Of a DNA stretch of 64,000 nt, positions 44,671 through 53,692 are shown piece by piece. The notes beneath the pieces are model-generated. The model was not told the origin of the DNA. It saw only the letters and a list, made by a program, of their open reading frames with translations, and made no database searches. Source of the stretch: an uncultured Clostridia bacterium (GTDB lineage: Bacteria; Bacillota; Clostridia; TANB77; CAG-465); NCBI GenBank assembly GCA_944387375.1, contig CALXEQ010000003.1, positions 1-64,000 on the forward strand, read 5' to 3'. Position 1 is the first letter of the stretch. Every line of letters begins with the position of its first letter. A program made the position numbers and the translations under genes.

Positions 44671-46251
44671 TTATTTTTCATTTTCTATTTGTTCATCTAA
44701 CATTTTCTTTATATCTTCATCTGTCAAATTTTCAAATATATTAAAAGTTAATTCATCTTGCGGACCTTCATCTTTATCTAAATCAACAAGTTTTATTCCA
44801 TCAGCTTTTGATGTATTTTTTTCAAGACTTCCTTTTCTTTCTAATCTTACTTCCTCATTTTTTGGAAGTTGTGGTTCTATAAATTTTCCCTCTACCATAT
44901 TATTTATTTGTGGTGGATCTAAATTTTCTGGATTTGGTAATTCATCTTTTTTATCTTCTACATCAATCTTTAAAATATCTTTTTGTGATGGTGGATTATT
45001 ATCATCATCACCTGAGTTTGCTTTTTTTAGCTTTCTTCTTAATACAATAATTTGTATAAATTCAATTAAAATTAATAAATACATAAGTATTAATAAATAA
45101 TTTTTCTTTATTGCAGACCATATATATTTTAAATATGATAACACAATTTCTTTTTTAGTTTTACTATCTTGTATCTCTTTTAAATGATCTTGTATTTGCT
45201 TATCTAATATCTCATCTGCTGTGGCCTGCTTAACTGTATATTTTATTTTATATTCCTTAGTTGTAGTGCCATCTGGAGCTGTAACTTTGATAGTTATTTC
45301 CCCTTGACCTTCATCTACTAAGTTATCTGCTCCTATAATTTCTATTTTAGCATTACTATCTTTTGCAGTTGCTATTATATTAAGCTTATCTACAGTAGAT
45401 AGAACTTCACCTATATCATATTCTAAAATTTCAGATTGAAACGCTTTATCTAGTTCATAATTTTCTATTATCAAATCTTGTAAATAAGCATTTGATGTTT
45501 CTTTATTATTAGTTTTTGTAACAGTTATTGTATAAATTCTATAATATCCATTTTCAGCAGTTACTTTTATATTAATATAATTTTCACCATTTACTATATT
45601 CTCATTTCCCGTTATCTCAACAGTAGCATTAGGATCTTCTGGTCTTGCTAAAACTTCTATAGAATTTACATTTTCTCCAACTGCTAAAGAATAATCTGTA
45701 ATATTTTTTGTAAAATTAGGAGTTAGCCCCTCTTCACTAATTTGTAAATACCTTAAATAGTTATTTCCATTAGCTGTAGGAGATGATGGACTAACAACAT
45801 TTGTGTTTCCTGTATTTTGATTATTATCTATTTGAGGTTCATCTTTTTTTATAGAAACATTTACAAGCTTTTCAGCACTAATTGTTCCGAGTTCATCCAT
45901 TCCCTCTCCTGCATCAACAGCTCCACTAATATTTGCCATTACCTTTGTTGAACCTTGTGAAATAGCTCTAAATACATATGTTTTTTCTCTTATGCCTTGA
46001 GATCCTTGTGTTTCATCCCACCAAACAGTTTCATTTAAGCTATCTCCTGATACATATTCTAATATGCTAGTATCATATGAAATATTTATTGAGTCATATG
46101 CCGCAATATTTACACCAAAATCAAAAGTAAGTGTAACAGTGTCTCCTACATATACATCTGTATTTCCACTAATACTTGCAGCTTTAACATTTAAAGTAAG
46201 TGCTAAGAGCATAAATACAGCTATAGTAAATATTTTCCTTAGTTTTTTCAT
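44671..46251 (-). CDS. Membrane-anchored cohesin-like and cadherin-like protein
   Basis: After a signal peptide (residues 1-24, ending VKA), residues ~25-135 resemble a cohesin domain (VYVGDTVTLTFDFGVN, INISYDTSILEYVSGD). A Gln/Asn/Pro/Ser linker leads to two cadherin-like beta-sandwich domains (~165-246, LRYLQISEEGLTPNF; ~250-340, AYLQDLIIENYELDKAF). One transmembrane helix (LLILMYLLILIEFIQIIVL, about 385-403) and a 120-residue acidic cytoplasmic tail follow. It should display the domains outside. It begins 11 nt after the dockerin-bearing hydrolase gene, whose stop codon overlaps its Shine-Dalgarno site, so the two are one operon. Confidence 0.75.
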   Translation of the reverse strand: MKKLRKIFTIAVFMLLALTLNVKAASISGNTDVYVGDTVTLTFDFGVNIAAYDSINISYDTSILEYVSGDSLNETVWWDETQGSQGIREKTYVFRAISQGSTKVMANISGAVDAGEGMDELGTISAEKLVNVSIKKDEPQIDNNQNTGNTNVVSPSSPTANGNNYLRYLQISEEGLTPNFTKNITDYSLAVGENVNSIEVLARPEDPNATVEITGNENIVNGENYINIKVTAENGYYRIYTITVTKTNNKETSNAYLQDLIIENYELDKAFQSEILEYDIGEVLSTVDKLNIIATAKDSNAKIEIIGADNLVDEGQGEITIKVTAPDGTTTKEYKIKYTVKQATADEILDKQIQDHLKEIQDSKTKKEIVLSYLKYIWSAIKKNYLLILMYLLILIEFIQIIVLRRKLKKANSGDDDNNPPSQKDILKIDVEDKKDELPNPENLDPPQINNMVEGKFIEPQLPKNEEVRLERKGSLEKNTSKADGIKLVDLDKDEGPQDELTFNIFENLTDEDIKKMLDEQIENEK

Positions 46252-46262
46252 TTTTTATCCCC

Positions 46263-48524
46263 CTATTGTTCTATAACATATAATCCTAATATATGTCTTT
46301 GTATCTTTAGTAAATCTACTGCTTTTGGTTCATCATTTTGCTTATCTATAACAGATGCTCTTATTTGAATTGGTAAAAGATCTATTTTTTTCAAAATATA
46401 TCTTTGTAACATAAGTAAATCTCTTGCATTTATTATACCAGAGCCATCCACATCACCATAAATTATTACTGTGTATTCATTTACTTTTTCTTCATTTTTA
46501 AAAAACTGTATCTTTGTTCCTGTTCCGACATGATCTTCATCTTTTAACTCAACATTTTCTATATCAATAAATTTCAAATCATAGTTTGTTGTTATTTTAT
46601 CTTTAATATTTTTAACAGTATTATTATTTATATCTATTTTAGATACAATATTATTTTCAAGATATAGTGATGAGTCTAATATAATATCTTCTACACTACT
46701 ATCTTCATTTACAGTTATTTTAGCTGTTGCTTTATATCCTCCGTCATCTGTAATAAAAGTAATAATTGTTTCTCCTGCAGACACACCTATTATATTTTTA
46801 CCATCAATTCTTACAACACTTGAATCTTCTGACTGTATACTATATTCTTTATTTTGAGCTGTACTAGGAAGTATTATAGGGTTAATATGCATACTTTGAC
46901 CGACTTTTAAAGTATATTCATCTCTTTCTAAAGAAATAGATGATACTTTATTTTGTACAACATCTATACTACATGTTGCACTTTTAGACTGATCGTTTGT
47001 TTTTACTGTTATTGTTACATTTCCCTCTCCTACTGCTCTAACATTACCTGAGTTATCCACAGTTGCCACACTATCATTTGAAGACTCCCATGTTACAGTC
47101 TTATCTGTTGCATTACTTGGATTTATAATTGCTTCTAATTTTAATGTATCTCCTACATTAAGTTTTGAGTATGTTGTATTTAAACTTACTGATTCAACCT
47201 TTGTATATTGATATTCATATATCCATTTTTTAAGTACATATCCTATTCTTCCATCTTCATATTGTATCTTATCATATAAAGTATTATTACCTATTCCTAT
47301 TCTTGTAAATTTAGTTCTATTTTCTTGCCCATCCCTTGTCTCATAAATTTTTTCCATTAATGTTGCAAGAGTATCAGGACCAGATCTAATCCAAAATTCA
47401 TCAACTGCTCCAGAATCTGATGGATCGTCTAAATATACTAATGTATTATCTGGTGTAAATGTTACATCGCTAGGAACTGGCATACTAGCTGATTCTTCAG
47501 GCATATTTTCATAAACTGGTATATCAAATTCAAAAGCGTTATTTAACATTCCAGTACTCTCATATGCATTATATGTAATACTTGCTTCATTTTTAGCTCC
47601 AAATATATTTGTCATATATCCTGTACCAAGTAACCACTGTGCAGTACCCGGATTATTTACATCAAAACGTTCAAAGTAAATAGTATTTTGTCCCCATTTT
47701 ACATATTTATCATAAATATATCTTATACCGCCTTCAAGTGCAGATGATATACTTGTCCAACCGTTATTTCTTGCATATTGCACACCGTTAGATAAAGCAT
47801 TACCTGTTGATGAATCATAAGCACCTATATTAAAGAAATTATATACACCATAATCTCCATTTATTAAACTATTATTTATAATATTACCACTATTTTCTTG
47901 ACGAATTCTTGAAGCAATATGTACAGGATTTATTCCAACTCTAGCAGATATAGAATGTATTAACTCTGCATAAGTAGTACCCAAATCATACCATGTACCA
48001 TATGATTTATATCTACTTTTATACTCTCCTCCCATTGGTGTAGGAGCAAGTACTCCATTTACTGCCTCAACAGTTTGAACACCATCCACATATCTTAAAG
48101 CTTCAAATTGAAAAATTCCACTATCGCATAAAAAATTTCTAGGATCCATAACATATGCTACTGCTTGCTTTGAAGCTGTTACATAATTTCCATCTTGATA
48201 ATAATTTTGCCCATCTCTTTTCCATTCTGCACCATATATATCCTCAACTAAACTTATCCCTTCATTTACTTCATAAGTCTCATGTGAAAGCGCCATGTTC
48301 CAATCAAGCCCCGTATGAACTGCTTTAAAAACCCAATTAGGATGTGCTTTTTTTAAAGCATTTATATATGGCATATATGAATCAGGAAAATTATCATCAA
48401 TATATGATACTGGTAAATCTGTATATATAGCTGCTTTTATACTATCAAAATTAATTATTGAAGTTACAATACACATAATAAACATAGATATAAATAACCT
48501 CATACCTAATTTTTTAGTCTTCAT
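46263..48524 (-). CDS. Secreted glucosaminidase with SH3, Ig-like and dockerin domains
   Basis: The 753-residue protein has a signal peptide (1-31). A glucosaminidase-like domain (~50-330) opens HPNWVFKAVHTGLDWN and has the catalytic-type SRIRQENSG. An SH3b-like part (~375-440), two Big_2 Ig-like domains (~447-525 and ~528-605) and a C-terminal type-I dockerin (~690-753) follow. The first dockerin calcium loop DVDGSGIINARD is canonical; the second (DKQNDEPKAVD) is one residue short. The enzyme should cleave glycan strands of peptidoglycan. The neighbour encodes a cohesin-like domain on a membrane anchor, a likely docking partner. Confidence 0.85.
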   Translation of the reverse strand: MKTKKLGMRLFISMFIMCIVTSIINFDSIKAAIYTDLPVSYIDDNFPDSYMPYINALKKAHPNWVFKAVHTGLDWNMALSHETYEVNEGISLVEDIYGAEWKRDGQNYYQDGNYVTASKQAVAYVMDPRNFLCDSGIFQFEALRYVDGVQTVEAVNGVLAPTPMGGEYKSRYKSYGTWYDLGTTYAELIHSISARVGINPVHIASRIRQENSGNIINNSLINGDYGVYNFFNIGAYDSSTGNALSNGVQYARNNGWTSISSALEGGIRYIYDKYVKWGQNTIYFERFDVNNPGTAQWLLGTGYMTNIFGAKNEASITYNAYESTGMLNNAFEFDIPVYENMPEESASMPVPSDVTFTPDNTLVYLDDPSDSGAVDEFWIRSGPDTLATLMEKIYETRDGQENRTKFTRIGIGNNTLYDKIQYEDGRIGYVLKKWIYEYQYTKVESVSLNTTYSKLNVGDTLKLEAIINPSNATDKTVTWESSNDSVATVDNSGNVRAVGEGNVTITVKTNDQSKSATCSIDVVQNKVSSISLERDEYTLKVGQSMHINPIILPSTAQNKEYSIQSEDSSVVRIDGKNIIGVSAGETIITFITDDGGYKATAKITVNEDSSVEDIILDSSLYLENNIVSKIDINNNTVKNIKDKITTNYDLKFIDIENVELKDEDHVGTGTKIQFFKNEEKVNEYTVIIYGDVDGSGIINARDLLMLQRYILKKIDLLPIQIRASVIDKQNDEPKAVDLLKIQRHILGLYVIEQ

Positions 48525-48562
48525 TTTTCCCCCTTATGACAATAATCGTCAATATATATAAA

Positions 48563-48590
48563 ATTATATCATAAACACATACTTTGTCAA
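48563..48590 (-). promoter_or_regulatory. Sigma-A promoter of the dockerin-cohesin operon
   Basis: TTGACA (48585-48590) and TATAAT (48563-48568) are 16 bp apart on the minus strand, about 40 bp before the hydrolase start. Confidence 0.75.
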
Positions 48591-48719
48591 AGTATTTAAT
48601 TTAATTTTATATACTAAATGCTATTTTTACAAAATTTTCACATAATTTAATTTTATAAACAATCTAAATATAAATTTTACATAACCAACATATTTTATAT
48701 TTACTATACGATTTGTAAT

Positions 48720-48748
48720 TTGACAAACTTATTTCTATATAATATAAT
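48720..48748 (+). promoter_or_regulatory. Consensus sigma-A promoter of glmS
   Basis: Perfect TTGACA (48720-48725) and TATAAT (48743-48748) are exactly 17 bp apart. The transcript should start about 50 nt before the ribozyme cleavage site. Confidence 0.85.
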
Positions 48749-48794
48749 AAGCCAAAGTGTAATTTTTGATTGGAGGTGAATTTTTAAAGATTAT

Positions 48795-48950
48795 TACTCT
48801 TAGCGCATGGACATAAATTTATGTTGACGAGGATGGTAGTTGTCGAAAATCAGCGGATGCTATCACGGTAATTGGATATCGTTATGATATAGTAAAAAGC
48901 AAAATCTTAAATTGTAACAAAACTATATTAGCTCCAAATTATGATTGTAC
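48795..48950 (+). promoter_or_regulatory. glmS ribozyme-riboswitch
   Basis: The leader carries the conserved core of the glucosamine-6-phosphate-activated ribozyme: AGCGC at 48802-48806, TGACGAGGATGG, TTGTCGAA and CGGATGC (48835-48865 region). Cleavage is expected between A48802 and G48803. Self-cleavage on binding GlcN6P exposes the mRNA to decay, so GlmS falls when its product is plentiful. The downstream stem region (to ~48950) is AT-rich and less certain. The right end is approximate. Confidence 0.9.
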
Positions 48951-48984
48951 ATTGAAAAAATATAAATATTTAGGAGGTAATTAT

Positions 48985-50793
48985 ATGTGTGGAATAATTG
49001 GATACACTACAAAAAAAGATAATGCAGTAAATGTAACTATTAGTGGATTAAAAAATCTAGAATATAGAGGATATGATTCTTCTGGAATTGCTTTTACAAC
49101 AGATAGAGTTAATATAATTAAATCTAAAGGAAAAATTGCAAACTTAGAAGAAAAACTAACACAACAAGATATTAGTTCTTGTTGTGCAATAGCACATACT
49201 AGATGGGCAACACATGGAGAACCAAGCGAAATGAATGCACACCCTCATAGAGTTGGTAGTGTCACTTTAGTACATAATGGTATTATAGAAAACTATTCTC
49301 AACTAAAAGAAGAACTTATATCTAAAGGATACGAATTTAAAACTCAAACAGATACAGAAGTTGCTACAGCATATATAGATTATTGCTACAAACAAACTAA
49401 AGATAAATTACAAGCTATTATTCAAGCTTGCAGTAAATTTAGAGGCTCTTATGCTTTTAACATTATCTTTGATGATGAACTACAAACTATTTATGCTACA
49501 AGAAAAGATAGCCCTTTAGTTATTGGATACTCTCATGAAGGAAATTTTGCTGCTTCAGATGTCTCAGCAATTTTAAATTATACTAAACAATATTCTTTAA
49601 TTGATGAGGGAGAATTTGTAAAAATAAATAAAGACGTAGTTACTTTTTACAATACTAAATTACAAATTGTTCAAAAAGAAATAAAAACTGCTACTTGGGA
49701 TGCAACTCAATACCAAAAAAATGGGTATGATCATTTTATGCTAAAAGAAATATTTGAACAACCTGATGTTATCCAAAACATATATAACAGATATTATGAT
49801 GACTGTTCATATAATGATATAGATTTTACTAAATTTGATAAAATACATATCGTAGCTTGTGGAAGTGCTATGCACGCTTCACTTGTTGGAAAATATTTAT
49901 TACAAACTTATGCAAAAATTCCAGTAATGGTAGAAATAGCATCAGAATATAGATATGCTGAAGAGCTTATTACACCTTCAACATTATTAATAGTAGTTTC
50001 CCAGTCAGGTGAAACAGCAGATACTCTTGCTGCTTTAAGACTTGCTAAAGAAAAAGGTGCATATGTTGTAGGAATTGTTAATGCAGTAGGTTCTACTATT
50101 TCAAGAGAAGTAGATAAATGCATATATACATATGCAGGACCTGAAATTGCAGTTGCAACTACAAAAGGTTATACTTCACAAGTTGCTGTTCTTTCTACAT
50201 TAGCAATAAATGCAATGAAACAAAACGGACTATTAGATGCTGAAAATGAAAAAACTTTAAAAAATGATTTACTTAATATTAAAGAAAAATTAGAAGATGT
50301 TCTTAAAAATAAAGAAAAATATCTAGATATAGCAAAATCTATTTACAATCATGAAGATTTGTTCTTTATTGGTAGAGGAATTGATTCTTCTATATGCATG
50401 GAAGGCTCTTTAAAATTAAAAGAAATATCTTATATGCACTCTGAATCTTACAGTGCTGGAGAACTAAAACATGGTACAATTTCTTTAATTGAAAATGGTA
50501 CCCCAGTTATTGCAATTGCAACAAACGAAGAACTTTTTGAAAAAACTGTAAGTAATGTAAAAGAAACTAAAGCAAGAGGTGCTTTTTCAATATTTATAAC
50601 AACATCGGCTCATCAAGATTATAATTTTGATGAATTTGCAGATAAAGTTGTTATTGTTCCTAATACAACTGAATTTACACAAGCTATACTTGTTGTCACA
50701 GCTTTACAGCTTATAGCTTACGAGACTGCAAAACTTAGAAAATGTGATATTGATAAACCTAGAAATTTAGCAAAATCAGTTACAGTAGAATAA
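48985..50793 (+). CDS. glmS: Glutamine--fructose-6-phosphate aminotransferase
   Basis: GlmS makes glucosamine 6-phosphate from fructose 6-phosphate and glutamine, the entry into peptidoglycan precursors. The N-terminal glutaminase domain begins MCGIIGYTT, where Cys2 becomes the nucleophile after Met removal, with HTRWATHGEPSEMNAHPH. Two SIS domains follow (CGSAMHASLVGKYLL, SQSGETADTLAALR, and HGTISLIENGTP) and the end is DKPRNLAKSVTVE. I chose ATG 48985 (AGGAGG upstream); an earlier in-frame ATG would hide Cys2. 602 residues is standard. Confidence 0.98.
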   Translation: MCGIIGYTTKKDNAVNVTISGLKNLEYRGYDSSGIAFTTDRVNIIKSKGKIANLEEKLTQQDISSCCAIAHTRWATHGEPSEMNAHPHRVGSVTLVHNGIIENYSQLKEELISKGYEFKTQTDTEVATAYIDYCYKQTKDKLQAIIQACSKFRGSYAFNIIFDDELQTIYATRKDSPLVIGYSHEGNFAASDVSAILNYTKQYSLIDEGEFVKINKDVVTFYNTKLQIVQKEIKTATWDATQYQKNGYDHFMLKEIFEQPDVIQNIYNRYYDDCSYNDIDFTKFDKIHIVACGSAMHASLVGKYLLQTYAKIPVMVEIASEYRYAEELITPSTLLIVVSQSGETADTLAALRLAKEKGAYVVGIVNAVGSTISREVDKCIYTYAGPEIAVATTKGYTSQVAVLSTLAINAMKQNGLLDAENEKTLKNDLLNIKEKLEDVLKNKEKYLDIAKSIYNHEDLFFIGRGIDSSICMEGSLKLKEISYMHSESYSAGELKHGTISLIENGTPVIAIATNEELFEKTVSNVKETKARGAFSIFITTSAHQDYNFDEFADKVVIVPNTTEFTQAILVVTALQLIAYETAKLRKCDIDKPRNLAKSVTVE

Positions 50794-50796
50794 AAA

Positions 50797-50836
50797 ATAA
50801 AAGTGTTCTAGAAAAAATTCTAGGACACTTTTTATA
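50797..50836 (+). terminator. Terminator of glmS
   Basis: AAAAGTGTTCTAGAA pairs with TTCTAGGACACTTTT (one G-T pair), then T residues. It also overlaps the end of the convergent gene at 50832. Confidence 0.85.
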
Positions 50837-51680
50837 TTTTCTTAAAACCATCTAATTTATATATATCATTATTATTTTTAAACGTATATTGGACACTTTC
50901 AAGTTTATTTTTATCTAATGTTCCATCTTCTATTAATCCTCTTATATATTCTATTTGTTCACTTTCCATTCCAAGCACTTCATCATTTAAAGTAATTGCA
51001 GGTAGCGATTTACTTTTATCATAATATAAGTTATTACTAATATTTGATGTTATTTCTTGCATTTGAACATTCTTTGTTATATACACCCTATATGCCTGAA
51101 GCTCTATTCTATCAGAATATTGCAAAATTTGATATGGTATTTCAAGTGTATAGTTAAAAGATGCACCCTCATAACCAATATGAACTAACGTAAATAAATT
51201 ATTTGAATTATCATATTCTAAACTTTCTTCTATACTCATATAATTTGTATTTGAATTATAAAATGTATCATTAAGTATTTTTTGCATATTTTCTCCTGTA
51301 ATATATGTAGCACTATAATCTTCTGGATAACTCATAAGACTCTGATAGTCATCATTTCTATATAATTTATCTAATGCAATAAGCAGTTTTGCTTTATCAC
51401 TTAGTCCATTTTCATCTAGTTCTTCTATAATTCTATTTGAATATATATTTGAATATTTTATATGTTCAGTTAATTGATTTCCTATTCTACTATTGACAAC
51501 AACATTTTTAGCTCTCTCTTCCCTTTCAACAACTTCATTATTTTCTTCAACTTCTTGTTCGGTACTAATATTATTATTTTCTTCTTCTTTCTCATTTGAA
51601 TTTAAAAATATATATCCGAAACATATAATTGCTAAAATAATTAAAATACAACAAACAATTGTAACAACTTTACTTTTCAT
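50832..51680 (-). CDS. Membrane-anchored protein, unknown
   Basis: The 282-residue protein has one N-terminal transmembrane segment (VVTIVCCILIILAIICFGYIFL), a Glu/Asn-rich linker and a ~210-residue outer domain (NGLSDKAKLLIALDKLY, EIPYQILQYSDRIELQAYRVYI in parts). The cysteines sit inside the hydrophobic stretch without a clear lipobox. I do not recognise the fold. Its Shine-Dalgarno site (AGGGGG) overlaps the recO stop codon, so it is the last gene of era-yqzL-recO. Confidence 0.6.
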   Translation of the reverse strand: MKSKVVTIVCCILIILAIICFGYIFLNSNEKEEENNNISTEQEVEENNEVVEREERAKNVVVNSRIGNQLTEHIKYSNIYSNRIIEELDENGLSDKAKLLIALDKLYRNDDYQSLMSYPEDYSATYITGENMQKILNDTFYNSNTNYMSIEESLEYDNSNNLFTLVHIGYEGASFNYTLEIPYQILQYSDRIELQAYRVYITKNVQMQEITSNISNNLYYDKSKSLPAITLNDEVLGMESEQIEYIRGLIEDGTLDKNKLESVQYTFKNNNDIYKLDGFKKI

Positions 51681-51689
51681 CTTTTCCCC

Positions 51690-52412
51690 CTATAATCCAG
51701 ACAACATAGAATCTGCAAATACTTGTCCAAAAGTTTCAAAATCCATATAATCTTTAAGTTCAAAAGAAAATATCTTTTTTAAATCTGATCTTATAACAAA
51801 CATAATTGCATTATATGTTGCCTTACTTATTTGAATTCTTCTTTTTGATTCAACTGTATTTTTACATTCTTCACATAAAAAAGTATTACTTATATAATCA
51901 TAATACACATATTCGTCATCATTATTAAGCAATGATTTTAAGCAACTTGAACACTTGTCCTCTCTTGGAGCAAACCCTAAATAAGTAAATAATTTTATTT
52001 TAAAAGCATTTACTACAAGCTTAGAATTTTTATTATATTTATCTAGCACATAAATTGTATTTAAAAATAGTTTTAAAATTTTTTCACAATCTTGATTTTC
52101 ATCTGTTACTGAATTTAAAAGCTTAGTCATATTAAAAACAATTTGTAATTTATCAAAATCAATTCTAAGATTATAAAAAGTATTTATAACTGAAGTAGAA
52201 TTTAAATAATAATAACCTGTATTTTGATATAATATAAATTCACTATATACCAAATACTGTGAACTAGCTAAAAACTGACTATTTGTCTTTTTAGCTCCTT
52301 TTGCTATAGCAGATACTTTTCCTAATGTATCAGTAAGTATTGTTATTATCTTATCATTGTCTTTATATGCTACTTCTCGAATTACTATCCCCTTTACCTT
52401 GATAAGCTTCAT
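51690..52412 (-). CDS. recO: DNA repair protein RecO
   Basis: RecO loads RecA onto SSB-coated DNA with RecR. The N-terminal OB fold (KVKGIVIREVAYKDNDKIITILTDTLGKVSAIAKGAKK, in parts) is followed by a helical domain and a four-cysteine zinc site (CSSC near residue 150 and CEEC near 176). The 240 residues are typical. It overlaps yqzL by 50 bases; GGAG before ATG 52412 supports the start. Confidence 0.93.
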   Translation of the reverse strand: MKLIKVKGIVIREVAYKDNDKIITILTDTLGKVSAIAKGAKKTNSQFLASSQYLVYSEFILYQNTGYYYLNSTSVINTFYNLRIDFDKLQIVFNMTKLLNSVTDENQDCEKILKLFLNTIYVLDKYNKNSKLVVNAFKIKLFTYLGFAPREDKCSSCLKSLLNNDDEYVYYDYISNTFLCEECKNTVESKRRIQISKATYNAIMFVIRSDLKKIFSFELKDYMDFETFGQVFADSMLSGL

Positions 52413-52536
52413 TAATTACTCCATCCTTCTTTTCATATATATTATTTTCATTTAATTGCATTATTTTCCTATATTCAATAAAAGTTTCTAAATTTCCTGT
52501 AATTAAGAATTGCTCCCAAGCAAAATTTTCATACAT
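52363..52536 (-). CDS. yqzL: YqzL-like small protein
   Basis: The 57-residue protein begins MYENFAWEQFLITGNLETFIEYRKI, matching the short YqzL family (aromatic start, F/W-x-x-F-x-x-TG-x-x-x-x-Y). YqzL genes typically lie between era and recO, as here. I chose ATG 52536 (GAGGTGG upstream) over GTG 52545. The last 17 codons overlap recO in another frame and are probably not conserved. Function unknown. Confidence 0.75.
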   Translation of the reverse strand: MYENFAWEQFLITGNLETFIEYRKIMQLNENNIYEKKDGVINEAYQGKGDSNSRSSI

Positions 52537-52585
52537 ATCAACCACCTCTTATTTTTATTATATGTACATAATTATATTAGATACA

Positions 52586-53500
52586 TTAAATTTTTGATTT
52601 TATATTACTTAAATAATTTTCATTATCTTGCCAATCTGGTCTTACTTTTACCCAAAGTTTTAAATTTACCTTATCTTGTAATAAATTTTCTATATCAATT
52701 CTAGCCTGAGATCCAATTTTTTTAAGCATTACACCATCTTTTCCTATTATAATACCTTTATGAGAATTCTTTTCACATATTATATTTACATCTATATCAT
52801 ACACACTTTGTTTTTGTCTGTTTTTTCTTTTTTTAAACCTTTCAACTTCAACTTTTATACCATGTGGTACTTCTTCATCCAAATTATTAAGCGCTTTTTC
52901 GCGTATTATCTCTTCTATTAATTCCCTTTCAGTTATATCCGTAATATCGTCTTCTGAATATATTGGCATACTTTCTGGTAAATACTTTTCAATACTTTCT
53001 TTTAAAATATCTAGTCCATCTTCTTTATAGACGGATATTGGAATTATATCCTTAAATTCTCCTCCAATAGATTTAAAATAATCATTATATATAGTTATTA
53101 TTTTTAAAATTTTTCCTTTTTCTATTTTATCTATTTTATTTATACATAATATAACGTTGTTGTTCTGGTCAGCAACATTTTTCATTATTGTTTCATTTGC
53201 TTTGTCTATAGTAGGCCTTGTAGCATCTACCATATATATTATTACATCAACAGATTTAATTGCACTTTCGACATTTTTCATCATATACTCTCCCATTTTA
53301 TCTTTTGGGATATGTACACCTGGTGTATCAATTAAAATCATTTGTGAATTTTCATTTGTTATTATTCCTTTTATATTAAATCTTGTTGTTTGTGGTTTCG
53401 GAGTTGTTATAGCAACTTTAAACCCAACTAATTTGTTAACTAATGTCGATTTTCCAGCATTAGGTTTTCCAACAACTGTTATATATCCAGCTTTAAACAT
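52586..53500 (-). CDS. era: GTPase Era
   Basis: Era is an essential GTPase for 30S ribosome assembly. G1 GKPNAGKST, the switch I threonines in TTRFNIKGI, G3 DTPGVH, G4 NKID and a C-terminal KH domain (IICEKNSHKGIIIGKDGVMLKKIG, in parts) are present. I chose ATG 53500 because GGAGG lies 8 nt upstream; the GTG at 53515 is part of that site. Its 304 residues are normal. It leads era-yqzL-recO. Confidence 0.97.
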   Translation of the reverse strand: MFKAGYITVVGKPNAGKSTLVNKLVGFKVAITTPKPQTTRFNIKGIITNENSQMILIDTPGVHIPKDKMGEYMMKNVESAIKSVDVIIYMVDATRPTIDKANETIMKNVADQNNNVILCINKIDKIEKGKILKIITIYNDYFKSIGGEFKDIIPISVYKEDGLDILKESIEKYLPESMPIYSEDDITDITERELIEEIIREKALNNLDEEVPHGIKVEVERFKKRKNRQKQSVYDIDVNIICEKNSHKGIIIGKDGVMLKKIGSQARIDIENLLQDKVNLKLWVKVRPDWQDNENYLSNIKSKI

Positions 53501-53521
53501 ATTATTTTCCTCCACATGCTA

Positions 53522-53550
53522 ATTATATCAAAAAAAGCTACAAAAAACAA
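53522..53550 (-). promoter_or_regulatory. Sigma-A promoter of era operon
   Basis: TTGTTT (53545-53550) and TATAAT (53522-53527) are 17 bp apart on the minus strand. Confidence 0.65.
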
Positions 53551-53600
53551 TCTCATAAAAGTAATTTTCACTTTTTTATGTTTACTACAAAACTTAGATA

Positions 53601-53629
53601 TTGCATTTTTGGTCGATTTATGATATAAT
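53601..53629 (+). promoter_or_regulatory. Sigma-A promoter of the S1-domain gene
   Basis: TTGCAT (53601-53606) and TATAAT (53624-53629) are 17 bp apart; a second TATAAT overlaps 7 bp later. Confidence 0.65.
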
Positions 53630-53692
53630 ATAATAGCTATAGAAAATATAGTACTGCAATTAACTATATTGCAGAGATAGGAGGAAAAAAGG

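Noticed and set aside
48952..48984. Upstream in-frame ATG for glmS
   Set aside because: Using it would bury the essential Cys after the initiator Met, and the strong AGGAGG belongs to ATG 48985.
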